Assembly (NCBI RefSeq): GCF_016801865.2
Contig: NC_068939.1
Coordinates: forward strand, 152,960,240-153,024,239
Length of the DNA: 64,000 nucleotides
Source: Culex pipiens pallens
Taxonomy: Eukaryota > Arthropoda > Insecta > Diptera > Culicidae
Reading direction: 5' to 3'
In this document: positions 1-12,369 of the stretch, in pieces
Layout of the letters: each line of letters opens with the position of its first letter
Position numbering within the stretch: the stretch's first letter is position 1
Translations under genes and position numbers: made by a program
The notes under the pieces: generated by a model
What the model saw: only the letters and a program-made list of their open reading frames with translations
Databases searched by the model: none
What the model was told of the DNA's origin: nothing

Positions 1-829
1 CAAATCTCCACCTTTAAGCCCAGATTTCCCTTCTCTTCCAGTCCAGGAATCTTTCCGGAAACCTCTCAGCTCCCATCATTTCCCTAAGACCACTTTGCTT
101 GCGCGTTGCATTACAACAGTCCTTTCCAGTAACAACGTCCTCATCCTCATCCTCCTTCCAGGAAAAAGAAAAGCCCGCGAATGAAAAAAGAAGCCCTCTT
201 CATCACGGAACAGAATACCTGAACCTGTCGGCTTCGGTCTTCGTCCACCGGTCGTCGTCAGAGCAGTGTGGAGTGATTACCCCTGTAGAGCAGTAACGAC
301 GCACTTGGGTGGCTGCCTGGCAGGGGAAAAAATAACGGAAGCAGCTTTCCTTGGGAAAGCGCCCCTCTTCTTCTCGTTTTTTTTTCTTCCTGAACGCCAG
401 GACGCTCCTCTTCGTTTGCGCTGAGAGGAAAGGAGGAAATCATTACCATATTCTGTTTTCCTTTTTGCATATAATTTCCGCATCAACCACTTCCTATGCC
501 TGTGGTGGTGATGGTTTTTCCCCCCTTTCTGGCAACTGTTGTCCAGCTGCTTCAGCGAAGGCACATAGGCTGTTTCCCCGCAGCTGCTGGCAGCACTTGT
601 CGGTACCACCTGTTTTCCATGAACACATGAAATGGGGTTGAAAAATGGAGGTTTGTGCAGCGTTGAGCCATAATGAAATGTGCCTAAAGTACCCAAAATG
701 ATAGCTATTTCATGCTATTATTTTATGATTTAATATCTTTAAAAAAAATCGTGTGAATTATTTCGTCAAGTGTGTTTTTCTTTGAAAAGCAGACCATTTC
801 TCTGCGTTTTCATAAATCTGTTTTTAATT
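1..829. other. Unique, moderately GC-rich DNA, no gene
   Basis: The first 700 bases are GC-richer and free of recognisable repeats; open frames overlap on both strands without protein-like composition or clear splice sites. It may be intronic or regulatory DNA. From about 700 the sequence turns AT-rich. Confidence 0.4.
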
Positions 830-1330
830 GAGTGGTTCTCTACGATTTCGCCAACCGACTTTGTATTTTTTTTATTTGGATGAAACTTTAGCCAAAAGAA
901 GAAGGCATTTAGCATCATTAGTTTTTCCATACAAGTCTCCATACAATTTTAGGTACTTGTATGATCAGCATGGGTGTGTAAAGGTATGAAATTTTGTATC
1001 TGGAGAAGGAATTTTCTGATCGATTTGGTATCTTCAGCAAAGTTGTATGTTATAATTTAGACTTTTCGTAACAAGGATGCATGGAAAAAACGCTTCTAAT
1101 ATTACTTTTTGTCACTAAAATTTTAATACTCAAAATAAATACTTTTTAACTTCCGATTTTTTAATATATTTTAAAAGGACTTAAAATGACATTTTCTGAG
1201 CCAGTAATGGTGCAACATCTGGTTTAAGAGATATTTTTTTTTTGAAAATATCAAAAACCTGGACAAAAAAATATAAAAAAAAATCTTTTTTTAAAGTAAA
1301 ATCGATTTTGCACTTGAAAAATACTTTCCA
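830..1330 (+). repeat. Diverged copy of the GAGCAATTCTC palindromic-element family
   Basis: Begins gagtggttctctacgattt and continues with a block (gaaactttagccaaaagaag, then catcattag...catacaagtctccatacaa) that recurs near 25262, 43430, 54060 and 62700. The right part decays into A/T runs, so its end is approximate. Confidence 0.6.
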
Positions 1331-1484
1331 ATTTGTTCATAAAATGTACGGTTCGCAATTGAATTATTTTTGAAAAAGAATTTAATTTTTTTTTTGTACA
1401 AGTTATCGATATTATTCATTATTTAAATTAAAATTATGTTTTTTGTCCAAGTTATCGATATTATCCAAATTAAAAAAAATATTA

Positions 1485-1780
1485 GTTTATGCAACATGTT
1501 GCAACAAGCAGATTTTTTTCAGCACGAGTCGTACATTCATCCAACGAGGTTTACCAAGTTGGATTAATACGACGAGTTCTGAAAAAATCTTGTTTTGCAT
1601 CGAGTTGCACATTTTTTGCAATACCGAAAACGCTTTTTGAATGGATTTTTATGTCTATCATCCATATTTTAAGTAAATTCACCGTCTTAACAAAAATAAT
1701 ATGAAAAATGTTTCTTTTCGATACTAGTGTGAAAAGTTGAACTTTTCAGCACCCAATTCTGTGATGAAAAGTATAACTTT
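1485..1780 (+). repeat. Dispersed repeat (ATCCAACGAGG family), copy 1
   Basis: Contains gcaacaagcagattt, catccaacgaggtttacc and cgagttgcacattttttgc, and ends near short AAGTTGAACTTTTCAGCACC hairpins. Similar text recurs at 15455-15600 and 15815-16160. No coding content. Confidence 0.55.
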
Positions 1781-2226
1781 TCAGAACTGGTACTTTCAAT
1801 ACCAATATTTATTTACAATTCTGTTATTTTTGGTAGGGAAAATAGGCCGATTGAAAAGTTGACAGTTTCACAGCGGAATTACAAAAACAATTTTATCAAA
1901 AATACATATCTCCCAAAAAAAAAAAGAAAATTTTAAATATAATAATCAGAATTTAATTCCGTGTGCCTGCCTATTTTTATGATTTTTTTAATGATATGCC
2001 TATTGTTTGTTAAGATACTGCCTCTTTAAATTTTGTGATTTTTTTTCTCAGTGTCATCTTACCTGCACTCATTTTTCAGCTCGCGATATCTCGGAAACCT
2101 TTTTAATTTTTTCAATGCTTGAAAATGAAATTTTCTTGGATTTTTTTCCATTTCAATAATATTGAAATTTCAGAATCAAGAGGAACTGTTTTCAAGGGCT
2201 GAAAGCATATATTTTAGACATTCTCA
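1781..2226. other. AT-rich intergenic or intronic DNA
   Basis: Nothing recognisable beyond A/T runs; it forms the left flank of the first hAT-type element. Confidence 0.4.
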
Positions 2227-2240
2227 AATGTTAGCAGGGC

Positions 2241-2452
2241 TGTGGAGTCGGAGTCGGAGTCGGAGCCGGAGTCGGTGGAGTCGGGTCTTTTTGGGGACCT
2301 GGAGTCGGAGTCGGAGTCGGAGTCGTCAAAACTCTAACAGCTGGAGTCGGAGTCGGAGCCGGAGTCGGCTAAATTTTTAGAGCTGGAGTCGGAGTCGGAG
2401 TCGGAGCCGAGGATTTCTGATAACCCGGAGTCGGAGTCGGAGCCGGAGTTAT
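2241..2452. repeat. GGAGTC hexamer array (left sub-terminal)
   Basis: Runs of GGAGTC/GGAGCC broken by short spacers. Because the unit is a multiple of three it stays open and gives artificial SRSRSR or DSDSDS peptides. Confidence 0.9.
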
Positions 2453-4141
2453 CTTAAATTCAACAAAAAATATGTTTTTTTTATTGTTCAGTATTTCCTA
2501 TAGAACAGGCTAATTTTCAAAACATCTTATATTTTTGTTGATTTATCAGATGCCATTGTGTTTTTGAAGCTTTTTATTGTGATTGAAAAGGTATAATTGT
2601 GTTATTACACTATAATCACTAAATGATAACCTCTTACCCAAGTATATAGTATCATAATTTAAAAAATAATTTAAAAAAATATTGGTTATGTAGTCAGACA
2701 TATCTAATTGATTCTTGAATGCTTCCTTTTGCCTATATTTATGTGCCCTTTCAATTCAAATTTGACCAAATTTCATCCAGATATTTCTAAAAAAAAAAGT
2801 ACACACACAATCATCTTTTACCCCGATAGCATATGTCTTGGTACGAGGTACATAAAAAGATTAAAAATAGTAATCACTGTTTTTGCAAATCGAAAAAGAG
2901 TCACTGAAAGTTTAACTTTTGTAACAAATAATCAACGATAATAACAATCTCTTACTTGGAACTCAACATGCGCATTTTGTTTATCACTAAGTAAGAGAAA
3001 ATCAATATGTTGCATTTGAATAATTGAAACTAACAAAAAATATCAAAAGAAGTTGCAACAAATTTTGAATTAATCATTGATTGTTGATGTTGATTTTAGT
3101 TAAACTATTTTGATATCGTTGCAAAAAAAAAACAAATCTCAAGAATTCAGAGAAAAATGAACTAATAAAAAAATGTATAGAACAAAATGTAGGATTTTAA
3201 TTTATTTTTCAAATATTATACAAAAAACAAAATCAAAATATTATCAACTGGTACGAATTTTCTCATACTGTATGTCCCACGCCAATATGACGAAAGGTGA
3301 TAATCATTGCATAACAATGTACCTTAAAAAATTAAATATTTGTGACCTAGAAAATATTTTACTTGTGGATATGTGTTTTTTATTATATTTTAAGTTTTTT
3401 CATATATTTCGATGGAGGCGCAAGATCATTCATAAAACTTCGTTTTAGGTGAAGATTCACGAAGTATCGTGCGCCTCCTTTTTAAAGTATATAAAATTTT
3501 AAAATTTAAATAAATTAAAAATTTCCAGGGTAAAATATTTTCCATGTCACAGATATTTGAAAAGGACATCTTAAGCGTACTTTTCACGAAGAAATTGTTT
3601 AGATACATTGATTTGCAATAATAATCTCCTTCAGCCGTGATGTCCATGTACGTCTTAAAAAAACAAAAAAAATGTTTCGTTTAAAATTGTCATTTTAAAA
3701 ACAAGGTGCCTGTCACTGTGCTTCTTACAAATGTCAGCCTGAAAGTGAGCAAATTGAATTTTAATGTTCAATAGATCATTAAGGCCAGGTTTCTTTTAGT
3801 TATTCTTTCAAAAATAATAATTTAATATTTAAATTTATTACCTTGAAAAAAATATTTTCAAATTTGAGGTTAAGCAAATAAATCCAAATTAACTTACATA
3901 ACTGTTCTTCTCAAAATGCCTCTAAAACTGAAGATATTTTTTGATTTCTGTTTCCATAACGTATAAAACTTGTAACCTAGAAACTTTTTTTCCGTTTATT
4001 TACTTTACTTTACTTTTACTTAACTTATTTTTCTTGAGAAAAACATGACGCTTAGAGAGTATTCAAATAATCCTATTTATCAATGTTTTAAAAATAATTA
4101 ACTAATAATAGTTAACTAACTTTTGAAACATTTAAAAATAT

Positions 4142-4356
4142 GTGGAGTCGGAGTCGGAGTCGGAGCCAACCATTTGTTGAAAGCTGGAGTCGGAGTCGGA
4201 GTCGGAGTCGGCTAGAGTTGGTAGGCCGGAGTCGGAGTCGGAGTCGGAGCCAACCATTTGTTGAAAGCCGGAGCCGGAGTCGGAGTCGGAGTCGGCTAAT
4301 CTGAGAAAGCCGGAGTCGGAGTCGGAGTCGGAGTCGTTTGAAATATGACCCGACTC
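4142..4356. repeat. GGAGTC hexamer array (right sub-terminal)
   Basis: Five blocks of GGAGTC hexamers, in the same strand sense as the left array, separated by spacers such as caaccatttgttgaaagc that occur twice. Only the extreme end (cgactccgcagccctg) is inverted relative to the left. Confidence 0.9.
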
Positions 4357-4374
4357 CGCAGCCCTGAATGTTAG

Positions 4375-5220
4375 GCTAGGTTTTAAGTCCGAAAAAAAAT
4401 AGAAAAGAGCTGGAAATTTCACCTTTTTTTAATTTATAACACAACAACTAGGTTTCTCACCAAATAAAAAAAATGATACAATGCGATTTCAAAATGACAA
4501 CTATTTTTGCAGAAGGGCAAATTTTATGTTTTAGCATTTTTTAAACCATGGTTTGAAGAAATTTTTAATTTACTTTTTGACACTGTTTTCAATTTGACAT
4601 TATTAGATTCCTCTTGCAAAACATTTTTCCACTCTGTCCGACAAAAAAATTGCGTTTTATTTTTTTGATAACAGTTCAAATAATTCATTTGTTTTATATT
4701 TGAAATAATGACAAATGATACGAAATAGAGACATAGATCTAGGGTTTTTTCTCAAAATTTATTTTTCCTAAAAGAACACCCAGTTAGCAAAATCTAAACG
4801 CAGAAATATGTATCCTCCCTGCAAAGGCTTATGAATTGATCTCAGTTGAAAGGTTCTCCAAATCTCTGAATTGCAAATGTAACATCCTGGAACAGAACTG
4901 TTAAATTCTAAAAAAAACACAATTGAATTGAAACACAATTGAATTGAAACGAAATAGAGTAAATTTACTATAAAACCCCCTTTAGGAACTTTCGCAATTT
5001 TGTTTTCCAACATAACGATATTTTGAGGTGTTTTTTTTAATTTGTTTCGATGTACGCAGTGTTTATTTGCCGAAAAAGTGAACAATATTATCACGATGAA
5101 AAGTATATTTTAAAAATTTGTGCAATATTGATCATTGTGAAAGTAATAATTTGTTGTTCGCGATCTGGGTTTATTTTATTTTTAGTTTATTTTTTATCTT
5201 TGAAAAGGAAACCTGTTTCG
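4375..5220. other. AT-rich DNA, no gene
   Basis: No coding exon recognised. A small direct repeat of aattgaattgaaacac occurs near 4920-4945. The 108-codon open frame on the minus strand has no recognisable composition. Confidence 0.4.
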
Positions 5221-5579
5221 CTGAGCTACCGTGGCCGTGAGGTTACGGGTTTCGCCTTGTAAGCGAAAGGTCAGTCAGTCAAGTCAGTCGACCAAGTCAG
5301 ATCCCTTCAAAGAGTAAAGAGAGAGAGGAACGACTCAAATTGGAAGAGCAGCTTCGTCAAGGATCTTGGGGAGGACTTTCCAATCACATTATAGATATAG
5401 ATTTTATTTTATTTAATTAAAACAGAACGTAGTAGGGCTGGCCGCTTTAATTTTTTGCAATACATTTTCGGGTGTTCTCGGGTGTACTGCAATTATTAAT
5501 ATTGACAATAAAAGTGCTTGGATCGTAATCTAATCACAAGACTTTCCAGCACTCTTTCATCGGACTGGCTGCGTTTGTG
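5221..5579 (+). mobile_element. SINE-like element with tRNA-like head and (TTAGA)n tail
   Basis: The head has a tRNA-like box A (tggccgtgaggttacg) and an anticodon-arm-like segment with TGT in the loop (ttcgccttgtaagcgaa). The body contains tagggctggccgctttaa and ends ggactggctgcgtttgtg, then passes directly into TTAGA repeats. The same body motifs and tail occur on the minus strand of the element at 41499-42183, so this is one family. No coding capacity. Confidence 0.6.
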
Positions 5580-7632
5580 TTAGATTAGATTAGATTAGAT
5601 TATATTAGATAAGATGAGATTAGATTAGATTAGATTAGATTATATTAGATTAGATTAGATTAGATTAGATTAGATTAGATTAGATTAGATTAGATTATAT
5701 TAGATTAGATTAGATTAGATTATATTAGATTAGATTAGATAAGATTAGATTAGATTTGATTAGATAAAATAAGATAAGATAAGATAAGATTAGATTAGAT
5801 AAGATTAGATTAGATTAGATTAGATTAGATTAGATTAGATTAGATTAGATTAGATTAGATTAGATTAGATTAGATTAGATTAGATTAGATTAGATAAGAT
5901 TAGATTAGATTAGATTAGATTAGATTAGATTAGATTAGATTAGATTAGATTAGATTAGATTAGATTAGATTAGATTAGATTAGATTAGATTAGATTAGAT
6001 TAGATTAGATTAGATTAGATTAGATTAGATTAGATTAGATTAGATTAGATTAGATTAGATTAGATTAGATTAGATTAGATTAGATTAGATTAGATTAGAT
6101 TAGATTAGATTAGATTAGATTAGATTAGATTAGATTAGATTAGATTAGATTAGATTAGATTAGATTAGATTAGATTAGATTAGATTAGATTAGATTAGAT
6201 TAGATTAGATTAGATTAGATTAGATTAGATTAGATTAGATTAGATTAGATTAGATTAGATTAGATTAGATTAGATTAGATTAGATTAGATTAGATTAGAT
6301 TAGATTAGATTAGATTAGATTATATTAGATTAGATTAGATTAGATTAGATTATATTAGATTAGATTAGATAAGATTAGATTAGATTTGATTAGATAAAAT
6401 AAGATAAGATAAGATAAGATTAGATTAGATTAGATTAGATTAGATTAGATTATATTAGATTAGATTAGATTAGATTATATTAGATTAGATTAGATAAGAT
6501 TAGATTAGATTTGATTAGATAAAATAAGATAAGATAAGATAAGATTAGATTAGATTAGATTAGATTAGATTAGATTAGATTAGATTAGATTAGATTAGAT
6601 TAGATTAGATTAGATTAGATTAGATTAGATTAGATTAGATTAGATTAGATTAGATTAGATTAGATTAGATTAGATTAGATTAGATTAGATTAGATTAGAT
6701 TAGATTAGATTAGATTAGATTAGATTAGATTAGATTAGATTAGATTAGATTAGATTAGATTAGATTAGATTAGATTAGATTAGATTAGATTAGATTAGAT
6801 TAGATTAGATTAGATTAGATTAGATTAGATTAGATTAGATTAGATTTAGATTAGATTAGATTAGATTAGATTAGATTAGCTTAGATTAGATTAGATTAGA
6901 TTAGATTAGATTAGATTAGATTAGATTAGATTAGATTAGATTAGATTAGATTAGATTAGATTAGATTAGATTAGATTAGATTAGATTAGATTAGATTAGA
7001 TTAGATTAGATTAGATTAGATTAGATTAGATTAGATTAGATTAGATTAGATTAGATTAGATTAGATTAGATTAGATTAGATTAGATTAGATTAGATTAGA
7101 TTAGATTAGATTAGATTAGATTAGATTAGATTAGATTAGATTAGATTAGATTAGATTAGATTAGATTAGATTAGATTAGATTAGATTAGATTAGATTAGA
7201 TTAGATTAGATTAGATTAGATTAGATTAGATTAGATTAGATTAGATTAGATTAGATTAGATTAGATTAGATTAGATTAGATTAGATTAGATTAGATTAGA
7301 TTAGATTAGATTAGATTAGATTAGATTAGATTAGATTAGATTAGATTAGATTAGATTAGATTAGATTAGATTAGATTAGATTAGATTAGATTAGATTAGA
7401 TTAGATTAGATTAGATTAGATTAGATTAGATTAGATTAGATTAGATTAGATTAGATTAGATTAGATTAGATTAGATTAGATTAGATTAGATTAGATTAGA
7501 TTAGATTAGATTAGATTAGATTAGATTAGATTAGATTAGATTAGATTAGATTAGATTAGATTAGATTAGATTAGATTAGATTAGATTAGATTAGATTAGA
7601 TTAGATTAGATTAGATTAGATTAGATTAGATT

Positions 7633-7667
<35 letters not shown>

Positions 7668-7702
7668 AGATAAGATAAGATAAGATAAGATTAGATAAGA
7701 TA
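5580..7702. repeat. (TTAGA)n pentanucleotide satellite, 2.1 kb
   Basis: Near-perfect tandem TTAGA from the end of the SINE-like element, turning into TAAGA units over the last 60 bases. Variant blocks (tatatt, ttagatttgattagataaaataag) recur at about 5720-5790, 6320-6425 and 6450-6545, showing that multi-unit segments were copied. One phase slip is at about 6845. Confidence 0.97.
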
Positions 7703-8040
7703 ATGATGAATGAAACGAAATATGTTTAAAAAAAACCTTAAAATTGAGTTTGCAAAACTTCACGTGGAGGAATAGTGTTGACGTTGGCAAAATATATTCA
7801 TTGTGATGGGCATAACTATTTCGATAAGAAATTGTTAGATCAATTAAGCACAAGAATTCAAAAGTATATAAAATCATCTGTAATAAAAACAATATGCTTG
7901 CTAAAATGATGAAAAAATCAATTCGCTGTAGTAAAAGCCTTGTATTCAACATTTTAATTGTGGTTTAAAAAAAATAACTAATACAAAACTTGGCCATTAA
8001 GCAAAACAAGAAAGAATAAAAGCATAACATCATTACCAGC
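7703..8040. other. AT-rich DNA, no gene
   Basis: No supported feature; the 108-codon minus-strand frame covering it ends as translated satellite (LSYLILSYLI) and is not a gene. Confidence 0.4.
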
Positions 8041-9700
8041 AACATCACAGAGGGGGGAAATCATATTTCACGCCACGTTCCCCGCTGACGACGGTTACTG
8101 GAGGATGTTTTCATTCAGTTTCAGTAAAAATAATGAAATCAAAAATGTAAGTAAATTACGCCAAACAACAGCTCAGACCACTTGAAGCGAATCGTTGCCC
8201 CAACGGTGCAGAAAATTTTAAATTAACAACTTGGTTCAAGTTTCAGAAATGTTGCTTTGAGTAGAACACATTTTTCCTCCAAGAAGCTGTTTTGCACGCA
8301 AAACTTTTTGTTCCCGCCGCTCTGCAGATGGCTATTGTGTCTTGTTTTTCCGCGGAAAAAAGACTTCCCACCACCGGCGAAGAAGCGCTTTTGCGAGCCA
8401 AAATTTATTTCCACCGTTGCCAATTATCACAATCTGGCAAGGAGGGGGAAAAGTGAACAACAACGGAGCTATAATGTGAAATTGATTTCGCAAAGATTTA
8501 TTATGCTTTTACGGTACAGAAAGCGGAGCATCTCTTTGACTGCGGAATCCTTGGTTTGAGGAAAACTTTGCGGCACGGAATGCAGCTGGAAGGCTGAAAA
8601 TTGTTTTTGGCAAACTTTCAGAAACAGCAGCGGTATTTTTTTCGAGAGGTTCGTGTTTCTTGCAAGAAGGAAACAGACTGTGAGAAATTGTTGTTTTTTG
8701 ATAAATGTATTTTTTTTTATTTGACTGAATTGTTGAAAAACATTTTACCTGTTGAAAAAAAGAAATAATGTTCAATATCAATGATCAATTTTCAAAATCA
8801 TTTCAACCCAATTAGTCAAATAAATTAACAAATTTTCTCAAACAAAACTCTCCACCTTAATTAGCGCCAACAACGATTTCAACTTTTTGTTTATCTTTTT
8901 GAACTTCATCAACCAACCAGCATCCGCTGTACCATTGAGTGATTAATCCAATTTACGCGATTGGATTTCCCGGGCTGAATTTTCTTCTCCGAAAAGTGTC
9001 AATAGCAGGTGGAATACACTCCGTGAAAAAAGACCGTATGTTGATTCACGATGCCGCACACTCCATCAACTTTTGATCTGTCTGGAGCTTTCCTGTTTTT
9101 TTCGTTTCGAGTTTTTGTTCGATATGTCTCGGTGGCAATCAATCAAGCCTTCTCGTCTCCTTCAAGAGTAGGAATGAGAAGCCTTGATCTGTAAATTTGA
9201 TACATGTGGTACCGTTACTGTGAAGGTAATTTGAATTTCGCTGGGGGTTTTCAAGTCTCTTTTGCTAATGAAGTCTTAGTTGGAAATTGCAACGAACTCT
9301 CGGAAAATCAAATCCTCCACTTCCCAGGAAACCAATATCCCCTTTGCAATCAGCAACAGTTCCACCAATCCACGGTGTATTCGTAGCTGGACGGTCCAAG
9401 TCCGCTGAAAATCGAACGAAACGAAACACTTGGAAATTTGGTAATCAAAGGATATTTCCGGAGGCCGGCCAAGCCATCAATCTGTTCGACCTCCACCCAC
9501 GCCCCCAGCAAAAAACAAGGTTGATAAAAAAGGCAAAACATTTTCTCGGCCCACGCAGTACCCTTCCTTCACTTCAAAAAAGGTGGGCTGGAGATTCCAT
9601 AGACTTGAGGGGAAAAAAGATTCTCCATCAATCTTTGAGGATGTGATTTTTTGGCACGTCGCATAGTGGGCTACATGCTGGTGAGAATTTTTCAAATTAC
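8041..9700. other. Unique GC-richer island, no confirmed gene
   Basis: Balanced composition without dispersed repeats. Several short overlapping frames on both strands lack codon bias, splice support or recognisable domains. Best read as intronic or cis-regulatory sequence. Confidence 0.4.
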
Positions 9701-9871
9701 TTTCAATTTTAAATTATTGTTTTCATTTAATCTTTGAATGTATCGCAAATTGTTTAGTTTTTTTGACAAGCATTATTTGAAAAAAATGTTATGGTTTCAA
9801 AATGTACACTAATTAATATGCAAATCAAACATTTTGTATCAGTTTTAAGCACTTAATTGTTCATATTTTTA

Positions 9872-11740
9872 CCCTCTACTGCCCAAATTTTTTTTCCATT
9901 TTTTTTATTTTTCCCTTGTTCAGGTGGTCGTTTTGAGCAAATTGTGTTCTACGAAAAACTTTTTTCTCTTGTTTTATATTTTTAGTATTTTAATATGCAT
10001 TCATCTTGTTTAGTTAATGTTTGTTTTGGTAGTATTTGGCTTATTCTACCACCTAATGTAATTACATTTTGCCTATCTAATTTTTTCACGTTTTACAGTA
10101 ACTTTTTGTAAAAAATGCGTATAGGCATAGACTGGGAAAATACAAAAATTACTGCATAATTATTTTTACTGAAAATATAGGAAATGTTAGCCAAAGATGA
10201 CCCCTAAAAAAATAACATTGGCAAAGTCACATAAAACAAGTTAAACTTCCAACCCTAAAATTTGCGAAAATTTTAAAAGCTAGGTAATTCTCTACCAACT
10301 CACACGAAATCCGGAAAAGTTGCCCCGACCCCTCTTCGATTTGCGTGAAACTTTGTCCTAAGGGGTAACTTTTGTCCCTGATCACGAATCCGAGGTCCGT
10401 TTTTTGATATCTCGTGACGGAGGGGCGGTACGACCCCTTCCATTTTTGAACATGCGAAAAAAGAGGTGTTTTTCAACAATTTGCAGCCTGAAACGGTGAT
10501 GAGATGGAAATTTGGTGTCAAAGGGACTTTTATGTAAAATTAGACGCCCGATTTGATGGCGTACTAAGAATTCCGAATAAACGTATTTTTCATCGAAAAA
10601 AACACTAAAAAAGTTTTAAAAATTCTCCCATTTTCCGTTACTCGACTGTAAAAAATTTTGGAACATGTCATTTTATGGGAAATTTAATGTACTTTTTGAA
10701 TCTACATTGTCCCAGAAGGGTCATTTTTTCATTTAGAACAAAATTTTTCATTTTAAAATTTCGTGTTTTTTCTAACTTTGCAGGGTTATTTTTTAGAGTG
10801 TAACAATGTTCTACAAAGTTGTAGAGCAGACAATTACAAAAATTTTGATATATAGACATAAGGGGTTTGCTTATAAACATCACGAGTTATCGCGATTTTA
10901 CGAAAAAAAGTTTTGAAAAAGTTACTTTTTGCGTTTCTCTTTGTTTCGTCGTCCGTGTCTGTCACGGGTGACCATGAATGGCCATGATCGATGACGACCA
11001 ACTCTTTCAAAACTTTTTTTCGTAAAATCGCGATAACTCGTGATGTTTATAAGCAAACCCCTTATGTCTGTATATCAAAATTTTTGTAATTGTCTGCTCT
11101 ACAACTTTGTAGAACAATGTTACACTCTAAAAAATAACCCTGCAAAGTTAGAAAAAACACGAAATTTTAAAATGAAAAATTTTGTTCTAAATGAAAAAAT
11201 GACCCTTCTGGGACAATGTAGATTCGAAAAGTACATTAAATTTCCCATAAAATGACATGTTCCAAAATTTTTTACAGTCGAGTAACGGAAAATGGGATAA
11301 TTTTTAAAACTTTTTTAGTGTTTTTTTCGATGAAAAATACGTTTATTCGGAATTCTGAGTACGCCATCAAATCGGGCGTCTAATTTTACACAAAAGTCCC
11401 TTTGACACCAAATTTCTATCTCATCACCGTTTCAGGCTGCAAATTATTGAAAAACACCTCTTTTTTCACATGTTCAAAAATGGAAGGGGTCGTACCGCCC
11501 CTCCGTCACGAGATATCAAAAAACGGACCTCGGATTCGTGATCAGGGACAAAAGTTACCCCTTAGGACAAAGTTTCACGCAAATCGAAGAGGGGTCGGGG
11601 CAACTGCTGTGTGAGTTGGCGGAGAATTACCCAGCTCTTCTTTCCAATGCTTTCTAATGATCAACAATTGGTTGAAAAATAGATTTTTGGCGATTTTTTA
11701 GATCGAAGCCCGTCTTGAGGCGGGGTTAGGTTGTAGAGGG
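9872..11740. mobile_element. TTAA-flanked (piggyBac-like) MITE, copy 1, interrupted
   Basis: Left end CCCTCTACTGCCC is preceded by TTTA; right end GGTTGTAGAGGG is followed by TTAA. CCCT ends with a TTAA target fit piggyBac-type MITEs. The outer parts (9872-10281 and 11637-11740) match, inverted, the element at 21387-23201. No transposase. A palindromic element sits inside it at 10282-11632. Confidence 0.6.
10282..11632. mobile_element. Palindromic element with about 630-bp inverted arms
   Basis: Left arm 10282-10918 and right arm 11005-11632 are near-perfect inverted copies around an 86-base loop. Termini are (A/G)GGTAATTCTC and GAGAATTACCC, flanked by AGCT on both sides (10278-10281 and 11633-11636). 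The related sequence near 21450 lacks the insert and reads straight across, which supports the boundaries and a 4-bp target duplication. Small frames in the arms (TPNFxLITVSGCKLLKN...) exist in both copies but have no gene features. A transcript would fold into a long hairpin. Confidence 0.85.
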
Positions 11741-11757
11741 TTAAATTCTTTTTAATA

Positions 11758-12369
11758 ATGGGTAATTCTCCGCCAACTCACACAGCACCCCTCTTCGATT
11801 TGCGTGAAACTTTGTCCTAAGGGGTAACTTTTGTCCTTGATCACGAATCCGAGGTCCGTTTTTTGATATCTCGTGACGGAGGTGTGGTACGACCCCTTCC
11901 ATTTTTGAACATGCGAAAAAAGAGGTGTTTTTCAATAATTTGCAGCCTGAAACGGTGATGAGATAGAAATTTGGTGTCAAAGGTACTTTTATGTAAAATT
12001 AGACGCCCGATTTGATGGCGTACTCAGATTTCCGAAAAAACGTATTTTTCATCGAAAAAAAACACAAAAAAATGTTTTAAAAATTCTCTCATTTTCCGTT
12101 ACTCAACTGTAAAAAAAATTTGGAACATGCCATTTTATGGGAAATTTAATGTACTTTTCGAATCCAAAAGGGTCATTTTTTTATTTAAAACAAAATTTTT
12201 CATTTTAAAATTTCATGTTTTTTTCTAACTTTGTAGGGTTATGTTTTAAAGTGTAACAATGTTGAATAAAGTTGTAGAGCAGACAATTACAAAAAATTTA
12301 ATATGTAGACATAAGGGGTTTGGCTCTAAACATCACTAGTTATTGCGATTTTACGAAAAAAAGTTTTCA
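11758..12369 (+). mobile_element. One-armed copy of the palindromic element
   Basis: Starts GGGTAATTCTCCGCC and follows the left arm of the neighbouring palindrome to ttacgaaaaaaagtttt, then stops at the loop boundary. It is more diverged than the two arms of the intact copy are from each other, so it is an independent older insertion. Confidence 0.75.

Larger units (their letters stand above)
2235..4366. mobile_element. Non-autonomous hAT-type transposon, 2132 bp
   Basis: Ends are CAGGGCTGTGGAGTCGG on the left and the inverted CGACTCCGCAGCCCTG on the right, matching the hAT terminal pattern. Both sides carry the same 8-bp target duplication AATGTTAG (2227-2234 and 4367-4374). Sub-terminal DNA is built of GGAGTC hexamers, 2241-2452 on the left and 4142-4356 on the right. 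The 1.7-kb middle is AT-rich with no transposase frame, so movement would need a transposase from elsewhere. A small remnant with the same hexamers is at about 23517-23540. Confidence 0.88.

Noticed and set aside
2162..2380. SR-repeat peptide, and DSDSD peptide near 4132-4422
   Set aside because: Translated GGAGTC hexamers at the ends of a hAT element.
5580..7702. Telomere repeat
   Set aside because: TTAGA differs from the arthropod TTAGG, lies internal to other DNA, is joined to a SINE-like body, and dipterans lack TTAGG telomeres.
9204..9646. Exons in the 8-9.7 kb island
   Set aside because: Frames on opposite strands overlap, with no splice sites bounding a protein-like segment.
10300..11980. 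Conserved 70-80-codon frames repeated three times
   Set aside because: They are the same arm of a palindromic element; conservation reflects repeat copies and no initiation or splice context supports a protein.
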